The notes: generated by a model not told the origin, from the sequence alone. A stretch of 64,000 nt of DNA from an uncultured Collinsella sp. (GCA_947001705.1 CAMQHT010000004.1:24414-88413); one strand, 5' to 3'; shown: positions 39,813 to 49,380, counted from the stretch's first letter. Translations and numbers: made by a program.

Positions 39813-40597
39813 TCAAGATTAAGTCTGCAACGCAAATCGAGCAGATGAAGAAGGCAGGAGCGCTATCTAAGATGGCGCTCCGCCACGTTGGAGCCATGGT
39901 GCGCCCTGGTGTTTCGACCTTTGAGCTCGATCAGCTCGCGGAGCAGATTATCCGTATGCATGGCGGCACCCCGGCCTTTAAGGGTCACGGCGGGTTCCCC
40001 GGTACCATTTGCGCATCGATTAACGATGCCGTGGTCCACGGTATTCCCAACCCCGACATGATCCTGCGCGATGGCGATATCATCTCCATCGATACGGGAG
40101 CCGTTGTCGACGGTTGGGTTGGCGATAACGCTTGGACGTTTTTCGTCGGCACCCCTACGCCCGAGGCCAAGGCCCTGTGCGAGGTCACGCGCGATTGCCT
40201 TAAGGCTGCCATCGAGCAGGCTATTCCCGGTAACCATATCGGGGACGTCGGTTATGCCGTTCAGTCTCTCGCCGAGTCTCACGGTTACGGCGTGCTTCGC
40301 GACTATGTGGGCCATGGCATTGGCCGTGTGATGCACGAGGACCCCAACGTTCCTAACTATGGAAAGAAGGGGAGAGGCGTTCGCCTCCAGGCCGGCATGG
40401 TCATTGCCATCGAGCCGATGGTTACGATGGGTTCCAACCATGTGAGCACGGGCTCCGACGGTTGGATTGTTACGACCAACGACCATCTGCCCGCCGCGCA
40501 CTACGAGAACACCGTCGCCATTACCAATGACGGTCCGGTGATTCTCACCACGGATGCCCAAGGTGCTTGGTGTTCCTTGCAGGGCGGTGAAATGTAG
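39809..40597 (+). CDS. map: Methionine aminopeptidase, type I
   Basis: Removes the initiator methionine from new proteins. Metal ligands are seen in DTGAVVDGWVGDNAW (two Asp), GHGIGRVMHEDPNVPNYG (His), IEPMV (Glu) and the last Glu in ENTVAI. It has 262 residues. The ATG overlaps the adk stop (ATGA), so the genes are translationally coupled. The middle loop PNYGKKGRGVRLQAGM is standard. Confidence 0.97.
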   Translation: MIKIKSATQIEQMKKAGALSKMALRHVGAMVRPGVSTFELDQLAEQIIRMHGGTPAFKGHGGFPGTICASINDAVVHGIPNPDMILRDGDIISIDTGAVVDGWVGDNAWTFFVGTPTPEAKALCEVTRDCLKAAIEQAIPGNHIGDVGYAVQSLAESHGYGVLRDYVGHGIGRVMHEDPNVPNYGKKGRGVRLQAGMVIAIEPMVTMGSNHVSTGSDGWIVTTNDHLPAAHYENTVAITNDGPVILTTDAQGAWCSLQGGEM

Positions 40598-40672
40598 GGC
40601 TTGCGTCAAATGCACGCCTTAACATTTCAAATGTAACAAGTTCCGCTTAGTTGTGGAGCCATTACGAAGATA

Positions 40673-40701
40673 CTACGATACGTGCATGCGTATTGTAGAA
40701 T
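40673..40701 (+). promoter_or_regulatory. Hairpin with promoter-like bases in the infA leader
   Basis: CTACGATACG (40673-40682) pairs with CGTATTGTAG (40689-40698), with one wobble, around TGCATG. It overlaps TAGAAT (40696-40701), which could be a -10 box for an internal infA promoter, but no good -35 is at the right distance. Stem and promoter readings exclude each other in part. Confidence 0.35.
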
Positions 40702-40740
40702 ACTCAATCGCTGTCGTTTTCTAGAGAAAGATGATTGCTT

Positions 40741-40959
40741 GTGAAGAAGGAAGACGCAATTGAGCTCGAGGGTACGGTAAAGGAACCGTTGCCCAATGCC
40801 ATGTTTAAGGTCGAGCTCGAGAACGGTCATTCGGTTCTGTGCAACATTTCTGGCAAGATCCGAATGAATTACATCCGTATTCTCCCCGGTGACAGGGTTG
40901 TCGTGGAGCTTTCCCCGTACGACCTGACCCGCGGCCGCATCACCTATCGCTACAAATAG
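40741..40959 (+). CDS. infA: Translation initiation factor IF-1
   Basis: Single OB-fold factor occupying the A site during initiation. The GTG at 40741 gives the typical 72 residues starting [12 protein letters not shown] after the initiator; a TTG two codons upstream is less family-like. Conserved segments are [33 protein letters not shown] and [14 protein letters not shown]. The ribosome binding site is weak, which is common for infA. Confidence 0.96.
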   Translation: MKKEDAIELEGTVKEPLPNAMFKVELENGHSVLCNISGKIRMNYIRILPGDRVVVELSPYDLTRGRITYRYK

Positions 40960-41109
40960 CGGCACGCATACACGCACTCCATTTCCGGCTGCAGGCTTAG
41001 CTCAACCTACGGTCGGATTGTGTGTGAAGACCAGCCATAGTTTTAAACGCCTGCGGCTGGGCGAGTAGATAGTAGGGAAGTAGTTTGAGCGCTACCGAAA
41101 GGAAGAACG

Positions 41110-41223
41110 ATGAAGGTACGTCCTTCGGTCAAGAAGATGTGCGATAAGTGCAAAATCATTAGGCGCCATGGCAAGGTCCTCGTCATTTGCGAGAACCCCC
41201 GTCATAAGCAGCGTCAGGGTTAA
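41110..41223 (+). CDS. rpmJ: 50S ribosomal protein L36 (bL36)
   Basis: A 37-residue zinc-binding large-subunit protein. It begins [20 protein letters not shown]; the metal ligands are the cysteines of CDKC, the later cysteine in [13 protein letters not shown] and the histidine in that tail, the C+ type. AAAGGAAG precedes the ATG. It sits between infA and rpsM as expected. Confidence 0.97.
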   Translation: MKVRPSVKKMCDKCKIIRRHGKVLVICENPRHKQRQG

Positions 41224-41237
41224 GAGAGGAGACTACG

Positions 41238-41612
41238 TTGGCCCGTATTAATGGTGTCGACCTCCCGCGTGAGAAGCGCGTTGAGATCGGTCTGACCTAC
41301 ATTTACGGCATCGGCCGCACCACTGCGACGAAGATCTGCGTCGAGTGCAACGTTAACGTGGATACGCGCGTTAAGGACCTCACCGAGGATGAGGTTAACG
41401 CCATCCGCGATTATATCGATAAGAACCAGATCATGGTTGAGGGTGACCTCCGCCGTGAGCGCAATCAGAACGTCAAGCGCCTTATGGACATCGGCTGCAA
41501 CCGCGGCCTTCGTCACCGCAAGGGCCTCCCGGTCCGCGGCCAGCGCACCCACACTAACGCTCGTACCCGCAAGGGCCCGAAGCGTCAGATCGGTGCTAAG
41601 AAGAAGAAATAA
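41238..41612 (+). CDS. rpsM: 30S ribosomal protein S13 (uS13)
   Basis: Head protein of the small subunit contacting the P-site tRNA. The 124 residues begin [20 protein letters not shown] and end with [20 protein letters not shown] and a basic tail. The start codon is TTG, with GAGAGGAG upstream; the next in-frame ATG is far inside the protein. Confidence 0.97.
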   Translation: MARINGVDLPREKRVEIGLTYIYGIGRTTATKICVECNVNVDTRVKDLTEDEVNAIRDYIDKNQIMVEGDLRRERNQNVKRLMDIGCNRGLRHRKGLPVRGQRTHTNARTRKGPKRQIGAKKKK

Positions 41613-41626
41613 GGAGCGCTAGATAG

Positions 41627-42031
41627 ATGGCTACTGCTAAGAAGAACGTTCGCGCTGCCCGTCTGAAGCGCGCGGACCGTAAGAACATTTCCGTGGGCCA
41701 GGCTCACATTCGTTCTACGTTCAACAACACGATCGTTTCGATCACCGATCCCCAGGGCAACGTCATTTCCTGGAAGTCGGCTGGCCAGGTGGGCTTCAAG
41801 GGCTCCCGTAAGTCCACGCCGTTCGCTGCCCAGATGGCTGCCGAGGCTGCTGCCAAGCAGGCCATGGAGCACGGTATGAAGAAGGTTTCCGTCTTCGTCA
41901 AGGGCCCCGGCTCCGGTCGTGAGACCGCCATCCGCTCCCTCCAGGCTGCTGGCCTCGAGGTCTCGAGCATCCAGGACAAGACCCCCATCCCGCACAACGG
42001 CTGCCGCCCCAAGAAGCGTCGCCGCGTGTAA
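41627..42031 (+). CDS. rpsK: 30S ribosomal protein S11 (uS11)
   Basis: Platform protein of the small subunit. The 134 residues show [20 protein letters not shown], the signature region [19 protein letters not shown] and the end [11 protein letters not shown]. It starts 14 bases after rpsM, with AAGGAG upstream. Confidence 0.98.
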   Translation: MATAKKNVRAARLKRADRKNISVGQAHIRSTFNNTIVSITDPQGNVISWKSAGQVGFKGSRKSTPFAAQMAAEAAAKQAMEHGMKKVSVFVKGPGSGRETAIRSLQAAGLEVSSIQDKTPIPHNGCRPKKRRRV

Positions 42032-42050
42032 CTGAAAGGATCGTATCAAT

Positions 42051-42647
42051 ATGGCAATCGACAGGACTCCTGTTCTTAAGCGCTGCCGTCAGCTCGGGAT
42101 CGATCCCGCTGAGCTCGGTTACAGCAGCAAGAAGGAATCTATCCGTCAGCCCAAGCGCCGTCGCAAGGAATCTGAGTACGGCATGCAGCTGCGCGAGAAG
42201 CAGAAGGTCAAGTTCATCTATGGCGTTCTGGAGAAGCAGTTCCACGGCTACTTCAACAAGGCCCGCAAGATGAACGGCGTCACCGGTGAGAACCTCATGA
42301 TCATCCTTGAGTCTCGCCTCGACAACGTCGTCTTCCGTCTTGGCTTCGCCCGCACCCGCAAAGAGGCTCGTCAGTCCGTCCGTCACGGTCACTTCACCGT
42401 GAACGGCAAGCGCGTGGACATCCCGTCCTACCGCGTCAAGGCCGGCGACGTCGTCGCTGTCGGCGAGAAGTTCCGTGACCTCCTCCCCATCAAGGAGGCT
42501 CTGATTTCCTCCGAGCGCTTTGAGGTCCCTGGCTGGCTCGAGGTCGATATCGAGAAGCTGTCTGGTAACGTGCTCGCTCTGCCGACGCGTGAGCAGATCA
42601 GCGGTGATATCAACGAGCAGCTCATCGTCGAGCTCTACTCTAAGTAG
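42051..42647 (+). CDS. rpsD: 30S ribosomal protein S4 (uS4)
   Basis: 16S rRNA assembly-initiating protein. The 198-residue product has the N-terminal S4 region (RTPVLKRCRQLGIDPAELGY) and the S4 RNA-binding domain (LESRLDNVVFRLGFARTRKE, RQSVRHGHFTVNGKRVDIPS). AAAGGA precedes the ATG. In E. coli S4 is the repressor of the alpha operon; whether that holds here is unknown. Confidence 0.98.
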   Translation: MAIDRTPVLKRCRQLGIDPAELGYSSKKESIRQPKRRRKESEYGMQLREKQKVKFIYGVLEKQFHGYFNKARKMNGVTGENLMIILESRLDNVVFRLGFARTRKEARQSVRHGHFTVNGKRVDIPSYRVKAGDVVAVGEKFRDLLPIKEALISSERFEVPGWLEVDIEKLSGNVLALPTREQISGDINEQLIVELYSK

Positions 42648-42679
42648 TCCATCCGGGCTGCTGAGGCTGGAGGTAATAC

Positions 42680-43621
42680 ATGTCAGAATTCATTAGGCCT
42701 CAGGTTCAGGTCGAAGAGATCAACGAGACGTCTGCTCGTGTCTCCGTCGAGCCGCTCGAGCGTGGTTACGGCGATACGCTGGGTAACTCCCTTCGTCGCG
42801 TTCTTCTGTCCTCGCTCGAGGGTGCCGCCGTCGAGGCTATTCAGATCGATGGTGCGCAGCACGAGTTCATGACCATCCCTAACATGGTCGAGGATGTCAC
42901 CGACATCGTCCTGAATGTCAAGGGTCTTGTCTTCAGGGCTCTCGGCACGACCGACGAGGCGACCGCCACCATCTCGGTTGACGGCCCCTGCGAGGTCACC
43001 GGTGCGGACTTCTTTATTCCGTCCGAGTTTGAGCTGGTCAACCCCGAGCAGCACATCGCTACGCTCACCGAGGGTGGCCATCTCACCATGAGCATGCGCA
43101 TCGGCTATGGCCGCGGCTATGTCTCTGGCGAGGCTAACAAGCGCGACAACGATCCCATCGGTGTGATCCACGTCGACTCGCTGTACTCGCCGGTTTCCCG
43201 TTGCGCCAAGCTCGTTGAGGCTTGCCGTGTCGGTCAGCACACCGACTACGACCGCCTTGTCCTCGAGATCGAGACCAACGGCTCCATCGCTCCGCGCGAC
43301 GCCGTGGTCCAGGCTGCCAATATCATCAACCAGCATATGGCTGCCTTTATGAACCTTGCCGAGACCCCCGAGGTCGAGGAGGAGGCTTCGATCTTCGCTC
43401 CCGAGGTCACCAACGACAACGCCGAGCTGGACAAGCAGATCGAGGATCTGGACCTTTCCGTCCGTTCCTACAACTGCCTTAAGCGCGCCAGCATTCACTC
43501 GGTCCGTCAGCTCGTTGAGTTCTCGGAGAACGATCTGCTTAACATCCGTAACTTCGGTGTTAAGTCGATCGAGGAAGTGAAGGACAAGCTTGAGTCCATG
43601 GGCCTGAGCCTGAAGGCTTAA
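42680..43621 (+). CDS. rpoA: RNA polymerase alpha subunit
   Basis: Scaffold for RNA polymerase assembly and promoter UP-element contacts. The N-terminal domain has EPLERGYGDTLGNSLRRVLL and MRIGYGRGYVSGEANKR; the C-terminal domain starts near LSVRSYNCLKRASIHSVRQL and ends with IRNFGVKSIEEVKDKLESMG. It has 313 residues. GGAGG precedes the ATG. Confidence 0.98.
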   Translation: MSEFIRPQVQVEEINETSARVSVEPLERGYGDTLGNSLRRVLLSSLEGAAVEAIQIDGAQHEFMTIPNMVEDVTDIVLNVKGLVFRALGTTDEATATISVDGPCEVTGADFFIPSEFELVNPEQHIATLTEGGHLTMSMRIGYGRGYVSGEANKRDNDPIGVIHVDSLYSPVSRCAKLVEACRVGQHTDYDRLVLEIETNGSIAPRDAVVQAANIINQHMAAFMNLAETPEVEEEASIFAPEVTNDNAELDKQIEDLDLSVRSYNCLKRASIHSVRQLVEFSENDLLNIRNFGVKSIEEVKDKLESMGLSLKA

Positions 43622-43651
43622 TGCTTCGCATATTTGAGGAGAAACTAGACC

Positions 43652-44134
43652 ATGCGTCACAACGTTAAGAAGGGCCTGAAGCTCGGCACCGATGCGAGCC
43701 ACACCAAGGCCATGAAGAAGAGCCTGGCCAAGGCCCTCTTCGAGAACGACCGCATCAAGACCACCGAGACCCGCGCTAAGGCGCTGCGTTCGGTCGTCGA
43801 TCCGATCATCACCTGGGCCAAGAAGGGCGACCTGCACTCTCGTCGTCTGGCCATCGCCAAGCTCGGCGATAAGCAGCTCGTTGCCGAGATCTTCGACAAG
43901 GCTGCCCAGGGCATGTGGCAGGACCGCAACGGCGGTTACACCCGCATCATGAAGCTCGGTAACCGTAAGGGCGACAACGCTCCCATCGTTATCATGGAGC
44001 TCGTCACCGAGCCTTGCACGCCTAAGGCCAAGAAGGCTGCTCCGGCCCCCAAGAAGGCCGCTGCTCCCAAGAAGGTCGAGGCTGTCGAGGAGACCGCTGC
44101 CGAGGAGGCTCCTGCTGAGGAGACCGCTGAGTAG
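43652..44134 (+). CDS. rplQ: 50S ribosomal protein L17 (bL17)
   Basis: Large-subunit protein near the exit tunnel. The core (residues 1-118) has the signature THHKTMKKSLAKAL-like block (observed HTKAMKKSLAKALFENDRIK) and TETRAKALRSVVDPII. Residues about 125-160 are a low-complexity tail of Lys-Ala-Pro repeats turning acidic (EETAAEEAPAEETAE), a known actinobacterial extension. It is the last gene of the operon and is followed by a strong terminator. Confidence 0.97.
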   Translation: MRHNVKKGLKLGTDASHTKAMKKSLAKALFENDRIKTTETRAKALRSVVDPIITWAKKGDLHSRRLAIAKLGDKQLVAEIFDKAAQGMWQDRNGGYTRIMKLGNRKGDNAPIVIMELVTEPCTPKAKKAAPAPKKAAAPKKVEAVEETAAEEAPAEETAE

Positions 44135-44160
44135 ACATTCCGTCTGCATAGGCTATATTC

Positions 44161-44191
44161 GAGGGGTACGTTCGCGTACCCCTCTTTTTTT
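44161..44191 (+). terminator. Terminator of the ribosomal protein/rpoA operon
   Basis: GAGGGGTACG and CGTACCCCTC form a perfect 10-bp stem with a TTCG tetraloop followed by seven T residues. It is the clearest terminator in the window and ends the rplE-to-rplQ unit. Confidence 0.97.
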
Positions 44192-44226
44192 GTCGCGATA
44201 CCGTTGCTTGTTTGTTGGGAGCGCCC

Positions 44227-45051
44227 ATGACTGCGCCGTCTGATTTCAATTCGATTTCCGAGCTTGACGCCACACTCGTATTTCGTGTGGCCTATGATGG
44301 CTCGTCGTATAGCGGATTTGCCGAGCAGCCGGGACAGACGACGGTTGCTGGTGAGCTACGTCGAGCCATCGAGACGCTGCTTCGCCGCCCGATCGATCTG
44401 ACGTGCGCGGGGCGTACCGATGCAGGCGTGCATGCCGTGGCTCAGTACATCAGCGTGCCCGTTACGGACGCTGAGCTCGCTTGTACGCGCCGTAGGTGGC
44501 TGCGGGCCATGGATGCCCTGCTGCCCAAAGATATCGCCATAAACGAGGTCTACAGGGCCCGTAAAGGCTTTTCTGCACGCTTTGACGCGCGTTCCCGTAC
44601 GTATACGTACCGTATTGCCGATCGAGATGCGCGCCCCGTGCTGTCCCGCGGTGCCGTGTGGTGGCATCGCTATCCCTTGGATGTTGAGGCCATGTCTGCT
44701 GCCTGCCCCGCTCTACTGGGCGAGCAGGACTTTAAAAGCTTTTGCAAGGTTGCTTCGGCCGTTGGCAAGCCCACGCATCGCTGCGTGATGCGTGCCGAAT
44801 TTGGCCATGAGGTTGCGTTTGGCGAGGACATCCTGACGTTCACCATCGAGGGCAATGCGTTTCTGCATTCGATGGTCCGTACGATCGTGGGCACGCTTGT
44901 CGAGATTGGCATGCATCGCCGTGAACCCGAGTGGATGCGCGAGGTTATCGATGCTTGCGACCGTACCGCTGCGGGCCCCACGGCTCCTGCCTGCGGCCTT
45001 ACGTTTATGGGCGTGGATTACGATCCCGCCGAGCTTGTCGTGCTCGACTAG
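44227..45051 (+). CDS. truA: tRNA pseudouridine(38-40) synthase TruA
   Basis: Modifies uridines 38-40 in the anticodon arm. The catalytic aspartate is in LTCAGRTDAGVHAVAQ, with VAYDGSSYSGFAEQPGQTTV at the N-terminus and NAFLHSMVRTIVGTLVEIG near the end. The ATG at 44227 follows GGGAGC; 274 residues is within the family range. It follows the rplQ terminator, as in many Gram-positive genomes. Confidence 0.95.
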   Translation: MTAPSDFNSISELDATLVFRVAYDGSSYSGFAEQPGQTTVAGELRRAIETLLRRPIDLTCAGRTDAGVHAVAQYISVPVTDAELACTRRRWLRAMDALLPKDIAINEVYRARKGFSARFDARSRTYTYRIADRDARPVLSRGAVWWHRYPLDVEAMSAACPALLGEQDFKSFCKVASAVGKPTHRCVMRAEFGHEVAFGEDILTFTIEGNAFLHSMVRTIVGTLVEIGMHRREPEWMREVIDACDRTAAGPTAPACGLTFMGVDYDPAELVVLD

Positions 45052-45212
45052 GGGAGGGCTCGACGTGTCGTGCGTCGACACCTGTCATCTGTGGGCTGCG
45101 CGTGTGCAACATCTGTTCTTGGCGTGCAATGCAACCGGTGTCTCATTGCTTTTATTGCCGGGGTGTACCATGAACCACGGTTTGATTCATTGCTGTCGAG
45201 AGGACGGATAAT

Positions 45213-46253
45213 TTGGTTCGACGTGGCTCGCATCCGCGACTTTCGGTGATCCTTGTGGTAGAAGGTTCGCCCAGCTATGCGATGCGTGCGCTCGAGAGTA
45301 TCCAGAACCAAGACCTCTACGATTTGCAGATTGTCGTTGTCTGTCGCGATACTGCGCCCGGTGTGCGCCATTCGCTTCAAGTTGCTGCCGACAGGGACAT
45401 CCATATTGATTTGATTGACGTCGAGGACGCGAAGCACAGCGCTTGTCTTCGTGCCGGTTTTGCTGCCTCGCGCGGCTCTCAAATCATCGCTATGAACGCC
45501 GATGAGTGGTTTGCTCCGCAGTCCCTTTCCAAGATGGTCGATATCGCGTGCGATACTGCGGCAGACATAGTGTTCCCCACGGTGTCGCTCGACCGCTATG
45601 ATGCACATCGAGAGCGCCATTCGCGTGTCTTGGATGCTGCCTCTATTGCCATAGAAGACGAGTCTTCTATGGTGACTGGGCTGCCCCAGTTGATTTTGGG
45701 CGGCCTAGTCGCTCAGACCTCTGGCGTGATGTATAGCCGTCCGCTGTTTGAGGCATGCCTGTCGCGCGGCAAGGCGTACCGTACGGTTGAGTTTATGGCT
45801 TATGCGCTCTCGCAGGCACGATTCGTGTCCGGCTGCGGCGACGCTTGTTTCCACGCGGCGGCACCTAAGCTTACAGATGCCTTTGATCCCACCATGTATG
45901 CCAGGATATCCGATGACACTCGAGCGCTCGACGAGCTTGCGGACTCACTCTCGGAAGCAGATAGCGGTGGTCGGCTCAAGCTGGCAAGCCAAAAGTTCTA
46001 CTTTGCCGGACTGGTCGCCTGCATCGAGAATTTGTGTCTGAGCCCGCATGGGGTGTCGTCAATCGAGCGTTCCGCCCGCATGCGTGATATGCTCGAGGCG
46101 CCTCGAACCCGTCAGATGGTCGCCGCGCTCAAGGATAACCATCGGGGACTCGGTCTGTTGTTTGGGCCGATCGCCAGCGCCAAGCCCGCGCGCTGCGTGA
46201 TGTGTACGCATCTGGCAGCTTTTCTTAACCGGACGGGCGCAAAAACCGCCTAA
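45213..46253 (+). CDS. Family 2 glycosyltransferase-like protein
   Basis: Probable GT-A fold glycosyltransferase. The N-terminus reads LSVILVVEGSPSYAMRALES and the region near ACLRAGFAASRGSQIIAMNA ends in NADEW, matching the position of the DxD motif of family 2. The C-terminal 180 residues are not informative. There is no membrane segment. The start is TTG with GAGGACGG upstream; a GTG start is not available nearby. Acceptor and sugar are unknown, and no polysaccharide genes are adjacent. Confidence 0.7.
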   Translation: MVRRGSHPRLSVILVVEGSPSYAMRALESIQNQDLYDLQIVVVCRDTAPGVRHSLQVAADRDIHIDLIDVEDAKHSACLRAGFAASRGSQIIAMNADEWFAPQSLSKMVDIACDTAADIVFPTVSLDRYDAHRERHSRVLDAASIAIEDESSMVTGLPQLILGGLVAQTSGVMYSRPLFEACLSRGKAYRTVEFMAYALSQARFVSGCGDACFHAAAPKLTDAFDPTMYARISDDTRALDELADSLSEADSGGRLKLASQKFYFAGLVACIENLCLSPHGVSSIERSARMRDMLEAPRTRQMVAALKDNHRGLGLLFGPIASAKPARCVMCTHLAAFLNRTGAKTA

Positions 46254-46385
46254 ACGGCTCATTACGAAACAAACTTGCATAGAATTGTTTCGAAATGCGT
46301 TCTTATACACAAAAGCCTTCAAATAGCGTTAAACTATTCAATCACTGATTGATTGTCTCCGCCATCTTTTGGAGAGAGGGTTTGT

Positions 46386-46823
46386 ATGGCTAAAAAACGC
46401 AATGGGCGCCAGGATGCCATTAGAGATATTGTGCGCAATAAGGATGTCCGCACGCAGCGCGTGCTGGTCGATGAGCTCCGTGCTATGGGCTTTGATTGCA
46501 CGCAGGCGACTGTCTCTCGCGATATTGCCGATATGGGGCTGCGTAAGCTCCCTGAGGGCATCTATGTTCTGGCAGAGGACCTGCACCTGCAGCGTATGGT
46601 TTCCGAGCTCGTAACGGGCGTTCTGCGTACTGATAATCTGGTTATGATCAAGGCTCAGCCTGGCACGGCTTCCGGCATCGCCGCCGCCGTTGATGCGGCA
46701 GAGTTACCCGATGTGCTTGGCTCGCTTGCCGGCAACGATACGATTTTGGTTATTGCCCAGACGGCCGAGGACGGCGAGCGTCTCGAGGCGCTGATCAATA
46801 AGTTGAGCAATTCTCGCAAGTAG
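46386..46823 (+). CDS. argR: Arginine repressor
   Basis: ArgR-type regulator. The winged-helix N-terminal domain contains RVLVDELRAMGFDCTQATVS and RDIADMGLRKLPEGIYVL; the C-terminal arginine-binding domain has MIKAQPGTASGIAAAVDAA and LAGNDTILVIAQTAEDGERL. The ATG at 46386 is preferred, with GAGAGGG before it; the product is 145 residues. No arginine biosynthesis genes are nearby, so it acts in trans. Confidence 0.93.
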   Translation: MAKKRNGRQDAIRDIVRNKDVRTQRVLVDELRAMGFDCTQATVSRDIADMGLRKLPEGIYVLAEDLHLQRMVSELVTGVLRTDNLVMIKAQPGTASGIAAAVDAAELPDVLGSLAGNDTILVIAQTAEDGERLEALINKLSNSRK

Positions 46824-46872
46824 GTGTGCGGGTCGTGCGCTCGGCATTGTGTGCGCTGACATAGTGGCTTGT

Positions 46873-46906
46873 AAGGGGCATCGACGTTGGTCGGTACCCC
46901 TTTTTG
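46873..46906 (+). terminator. Terminator after argR
   Basis: AAGGGG and CCCCTTTTT close an imperfect stem with TCGAC/GTCGG-type pairs inside. It lies 50 bases after the argR stop. Confidence 0.7.
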
Positions 46907-46946
46907 TTTGCCGGTATAAAGACCGCCCACCAGGTCGCTTCAAACT

Positions 46947-46987
46947 AAAAGGCCCCGAGCAGTTCAATAAGCTGCTCAGGGCCTTGT
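46947..46987 (-). terminator. Terminator of the PBP gene (minus strand)
   Basis: AAAAGGCCCCGAGCAG (46947-46962) pairs with CTGCTCAGGGCCTT (46972-46985) with one wobble. Read on the minus strand the stem is followed by TTTT, 21 bases after the PBP stop codon. Confidence 0.85.
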
Positions 46988-47007
46988 TGGCTTTAGTCGC
47001 GTACTTC

Positions 47008-49218
47008 TTAGCCGACCGTATCGTCAGGCGTGGGCGAGGGGTCGGGAGTGGGAGTGGGCGTAGGCGTAGGCGTGCCGCCATCGCCGCCGGTCGAACCACC
47101 AGTGGAGCCGCCCGTCGAGCCACCGGTCGTACCGGTGCCGCCGGTGGTGTCGCCGCCCGTGGTCTCGGTGGTCGTGGTCGTCGTGGTAGTCGTTGTGGTG
47201 GTTTCCTCTTCGTCCTCGTCCTCGTTCTCGTCCTTGTCCTTGTCGTCGTTCTCCGACTTCTTGGTGTTGTTGGTGCCGTAGAACTTCCAGACGCTGTTGT
47301 TCTTATAGGTGGGAGCCGTTCCGGTCACAAACTCCTCGCGCTCGGTACCGGTCAGAACGGTGTTCATAAACCGCTTAAAGACAGGCAGGTTGGTGCTGTC
47401 GCCCAGCAGGTCCGTGCCGTATTTTTGGATGGGGATCTCGCCCGCGGAATAGCCGGTCCACAGGGCGCACGCCAGCTGCGGGGTATAGCCGCAGAACCAC
47501 AGGTTGGTGGTGTTGTCGGTGGTGCCCGTCTTGCCGGCATAGGGCTGGTTGACGCTTAGGGCACCGGCAGCGCCCGTACCGCCGCCCTGCATGACGCCGG
47601 ACAGAACATCGGTGACCGCGGCGGCCTCGCCCTCGGTAAGCACCTGTGAGGGATTGTCAGTGTGCTGGTACAGCACCGAGCCGGTACGAGAGTCAATCTC
47701 GGTGATGGCGATCGGCTGGCGATAGTAGCCGCCGTTGGCAAACGTCGCGTAGGCGGCGGCCATCTCGAGCGGCGAGATCGAGCCGGTGCCGAGCGTCATG
47801 ACGGGAACGTCCTCGATGTTGTCCTTGGCGGGATCGATGCCGAGCTTTTTGACGAGCGAGATGATCTTGCTGTTGCCGACGGCTTCCGCCACCTGGATGT
47901 AGCCGGTGTTGGAGGAGTATGCCGTCGCCTGCTTAAGCGTGATGTTGCCATAGCTATGGTTGGCGTAGTTTTGGACCTCGGTCGTGGTGCCCTTGGCCTT
48001 GAGCGGCGAGTTGCAGTTGAGGGTGACGTTGGGGTTCATGCCGTTTTGGATGGCAGTTGCCAGCGTAAAGGCCTTAAAGGTGGAGCCGACGGGACGCTTG
48101 GCCGTGGCATGGTTTACGTGGTTCTCGTCGGCGTTGTAGTCGTAGCCGCCCACCATGCACTTGATGTAGCCGGTCTTGGGGTCGACGACGACCATGCCCA
48201 TGTCCAGGCCGTCAAGCGAGAGCGTGTCGAGCTGCTCGCGGACGGCATTCTCTGCCACCTGCTGCATCGTGGGGTCGATGGTGGTCTTGACGGTCAGGCC
48301 GCCCTTAAAGAGCACGTCGGTCGAGAACTCCTGCTCCAGCAGCTGCTTGACGTAGGAGACAAAGTAGGGCTGCGAGTATACGTCGACGCCGCTGCCCGAG
48401 ATTTCGGTCACATTGAGGGTGATGGGTTCGGCCTGTGCGGCATCGTGCTCCTCCTGGGTGATGTGGCCCAGGCGCAACATGTTGTCGAGGACCTTGTTGC
48501 GACGGGACAGCGCCAGGTCGGGGTTGACCGTGGGGTCGTACTGCGAGGGCGAGTTGGGAAGGCCGATCAACAGCGCGGCCTCGCTCAGGGTGAGGTCGGC
48601 GGCGCTCTTGGACAGATAGGTCTCGGCGGCGGCCTCGATACCGTAGGCGCCGTGGCCGTAATAGATGGTGTTGAGGTACATCATGAGGATCTCGTCTTTG
48701 GAGTACATGTCCTCCATCTTGATGGCGATGTAGGCCTCGCGCACCTTACGCTCGATGGTCGAGTCGAACTGCTCCTCCTGCAGGATGGTGTTGCGCACAA
48801 GCTGCTGGGTGATCGTCGAGGCGCCTTCGTGTCCGCCGCCGAGGGTTGCCACCGCAGCACGCGCGATACCCCACAGGTCGATACCGCCGTGCTCGTAGAA
48901 GCGCTCGTCCTCGACGTCAACGGTGCCTTGCAGCACGTAGGGGGAGACCTCGTCCTTGGTGATAGACTTGCGGTTTTGCGTGTAGAAGCTCGCGATCTTG
49001 TTGCCGTTGCAGTCGACGATCTCGGTGGGCTCGCTCACCAGATACGCGTTGGCGTCGGTGTAGTCGGGCAGATCGGACAGCCAGCGGTTGACGTTGCCGA
49101 CCATGCCGATGCCAAACGCCACGCCCGCAATCAGCAGAAAGCCCAAAAACGAGAGCAGGATTATGGGCAGGGCGTGCGTCTTTGAACGGCTGTGTCCCTG
49201 TCGTTGGCGAGGACCCAT
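47008..49218 (-). CDS. Class A penicillin-binding protein (PBP1A-like)
   Basis: Bifunctional peptidoglycan glycosyltransferase and transpeptidase anchored by one N-terminal span (IILLSFLGFLLIAGVAFGIG, about residues 19-38). The GT51 domain shows DERFYEHGGIDLWGIARA and GGHEGASTITQQLVRN. The transpeptidase motifs are STFK in RPVGSTFKAF, SSNTGYI and KTG in AGKTGTTDN. The last 90 residues are low complexity: an acidic run, twelve consecutive Thr, then TGG/STGG and PT repeats, probably a wall-spanning tail. The start at 49218 follows GGAGG; 736 residues. Confidence 0.93.
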   Translation of the reverse strand: MGPRQRQGHSRSKTHALPIILLSFLGFLLIAGVAFGIGMVGNVNRWLSDLPDYTDANAYLVSEPTEIVDCNGNKIASFYTQNRKSITKDEVSPYVLQGTVDVEDERFYEHGGIDLWGIARAAVATLGGGHEGASTITQQLVRNTILQEEQFDSTIERKVREAYIAIKMEDMYSKDEILMMYLNTIYYGHGAYGIEAAAETYLSKSAADLTLSEAALLIGLPNSPSQYDPTVNPDLALSRRNKVLDNMLRLGHITQEEHDAAQAEPITLNVTEISGSGVDVYSQPYFVSYVKQLLEQEFSTDVLFKGGLTVKTTIDPTMQQVAENAVREQLDTLSLDGLDMGMVVVDPKTGYIKCMVGGYDYNADENHVNHATAKRPVGSTFKAFTLATAIQNGMNPNVTLNCNSPLKAKGTTTEVQNYANHSYGNITLKQATAYSSNTGYIQVAEAVGNSKIISLVKKLGIDPAKDNIEDVPVMTLGTGSISPLEMAAAYATFANGGYYRQPIAITEIDSRTGSVLYQHTDNPSQVLTEGEAAAVTDVLSGVMQGGGTGAAGALSVNQPYAGKTGTTDNTTNLWFCGYTPQLACALWTGYSAGEIPIQKYGTDLLGDSTNLPVFKRFMNTVLTGTEREEFVTGTAPTYKNNSVWKFYGTNNTKKSENDDKDKDENEDEDEEETTTTTTTTTTTTETTGGDTTGGTGTTGGSTGGSTGGSTGGDGGTPTPTPTPTPDPSPTPDDTVG

Positions 49219-49380
49219 ATATTGACCTCCAGGTATGTCGTGCCGGACGGTGGATGTGCCGTCGGGGCAGGATGGACATAAGTTATTACACGATAAACCA
49301 AACGGGGCGCGCGAGGCCTCGTGTATGCTGGAAGACGGCATTTTTCAGAGTGAATGCATACCTTGGTAAGGAGTTTGTCG

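Noticed and set aside
47030..47281. Plus-strand frame with Val/Ser runs opposite the PBP tail
   Set aside because: It is the antisense reading of the Thr/Gly/Pro repeats.
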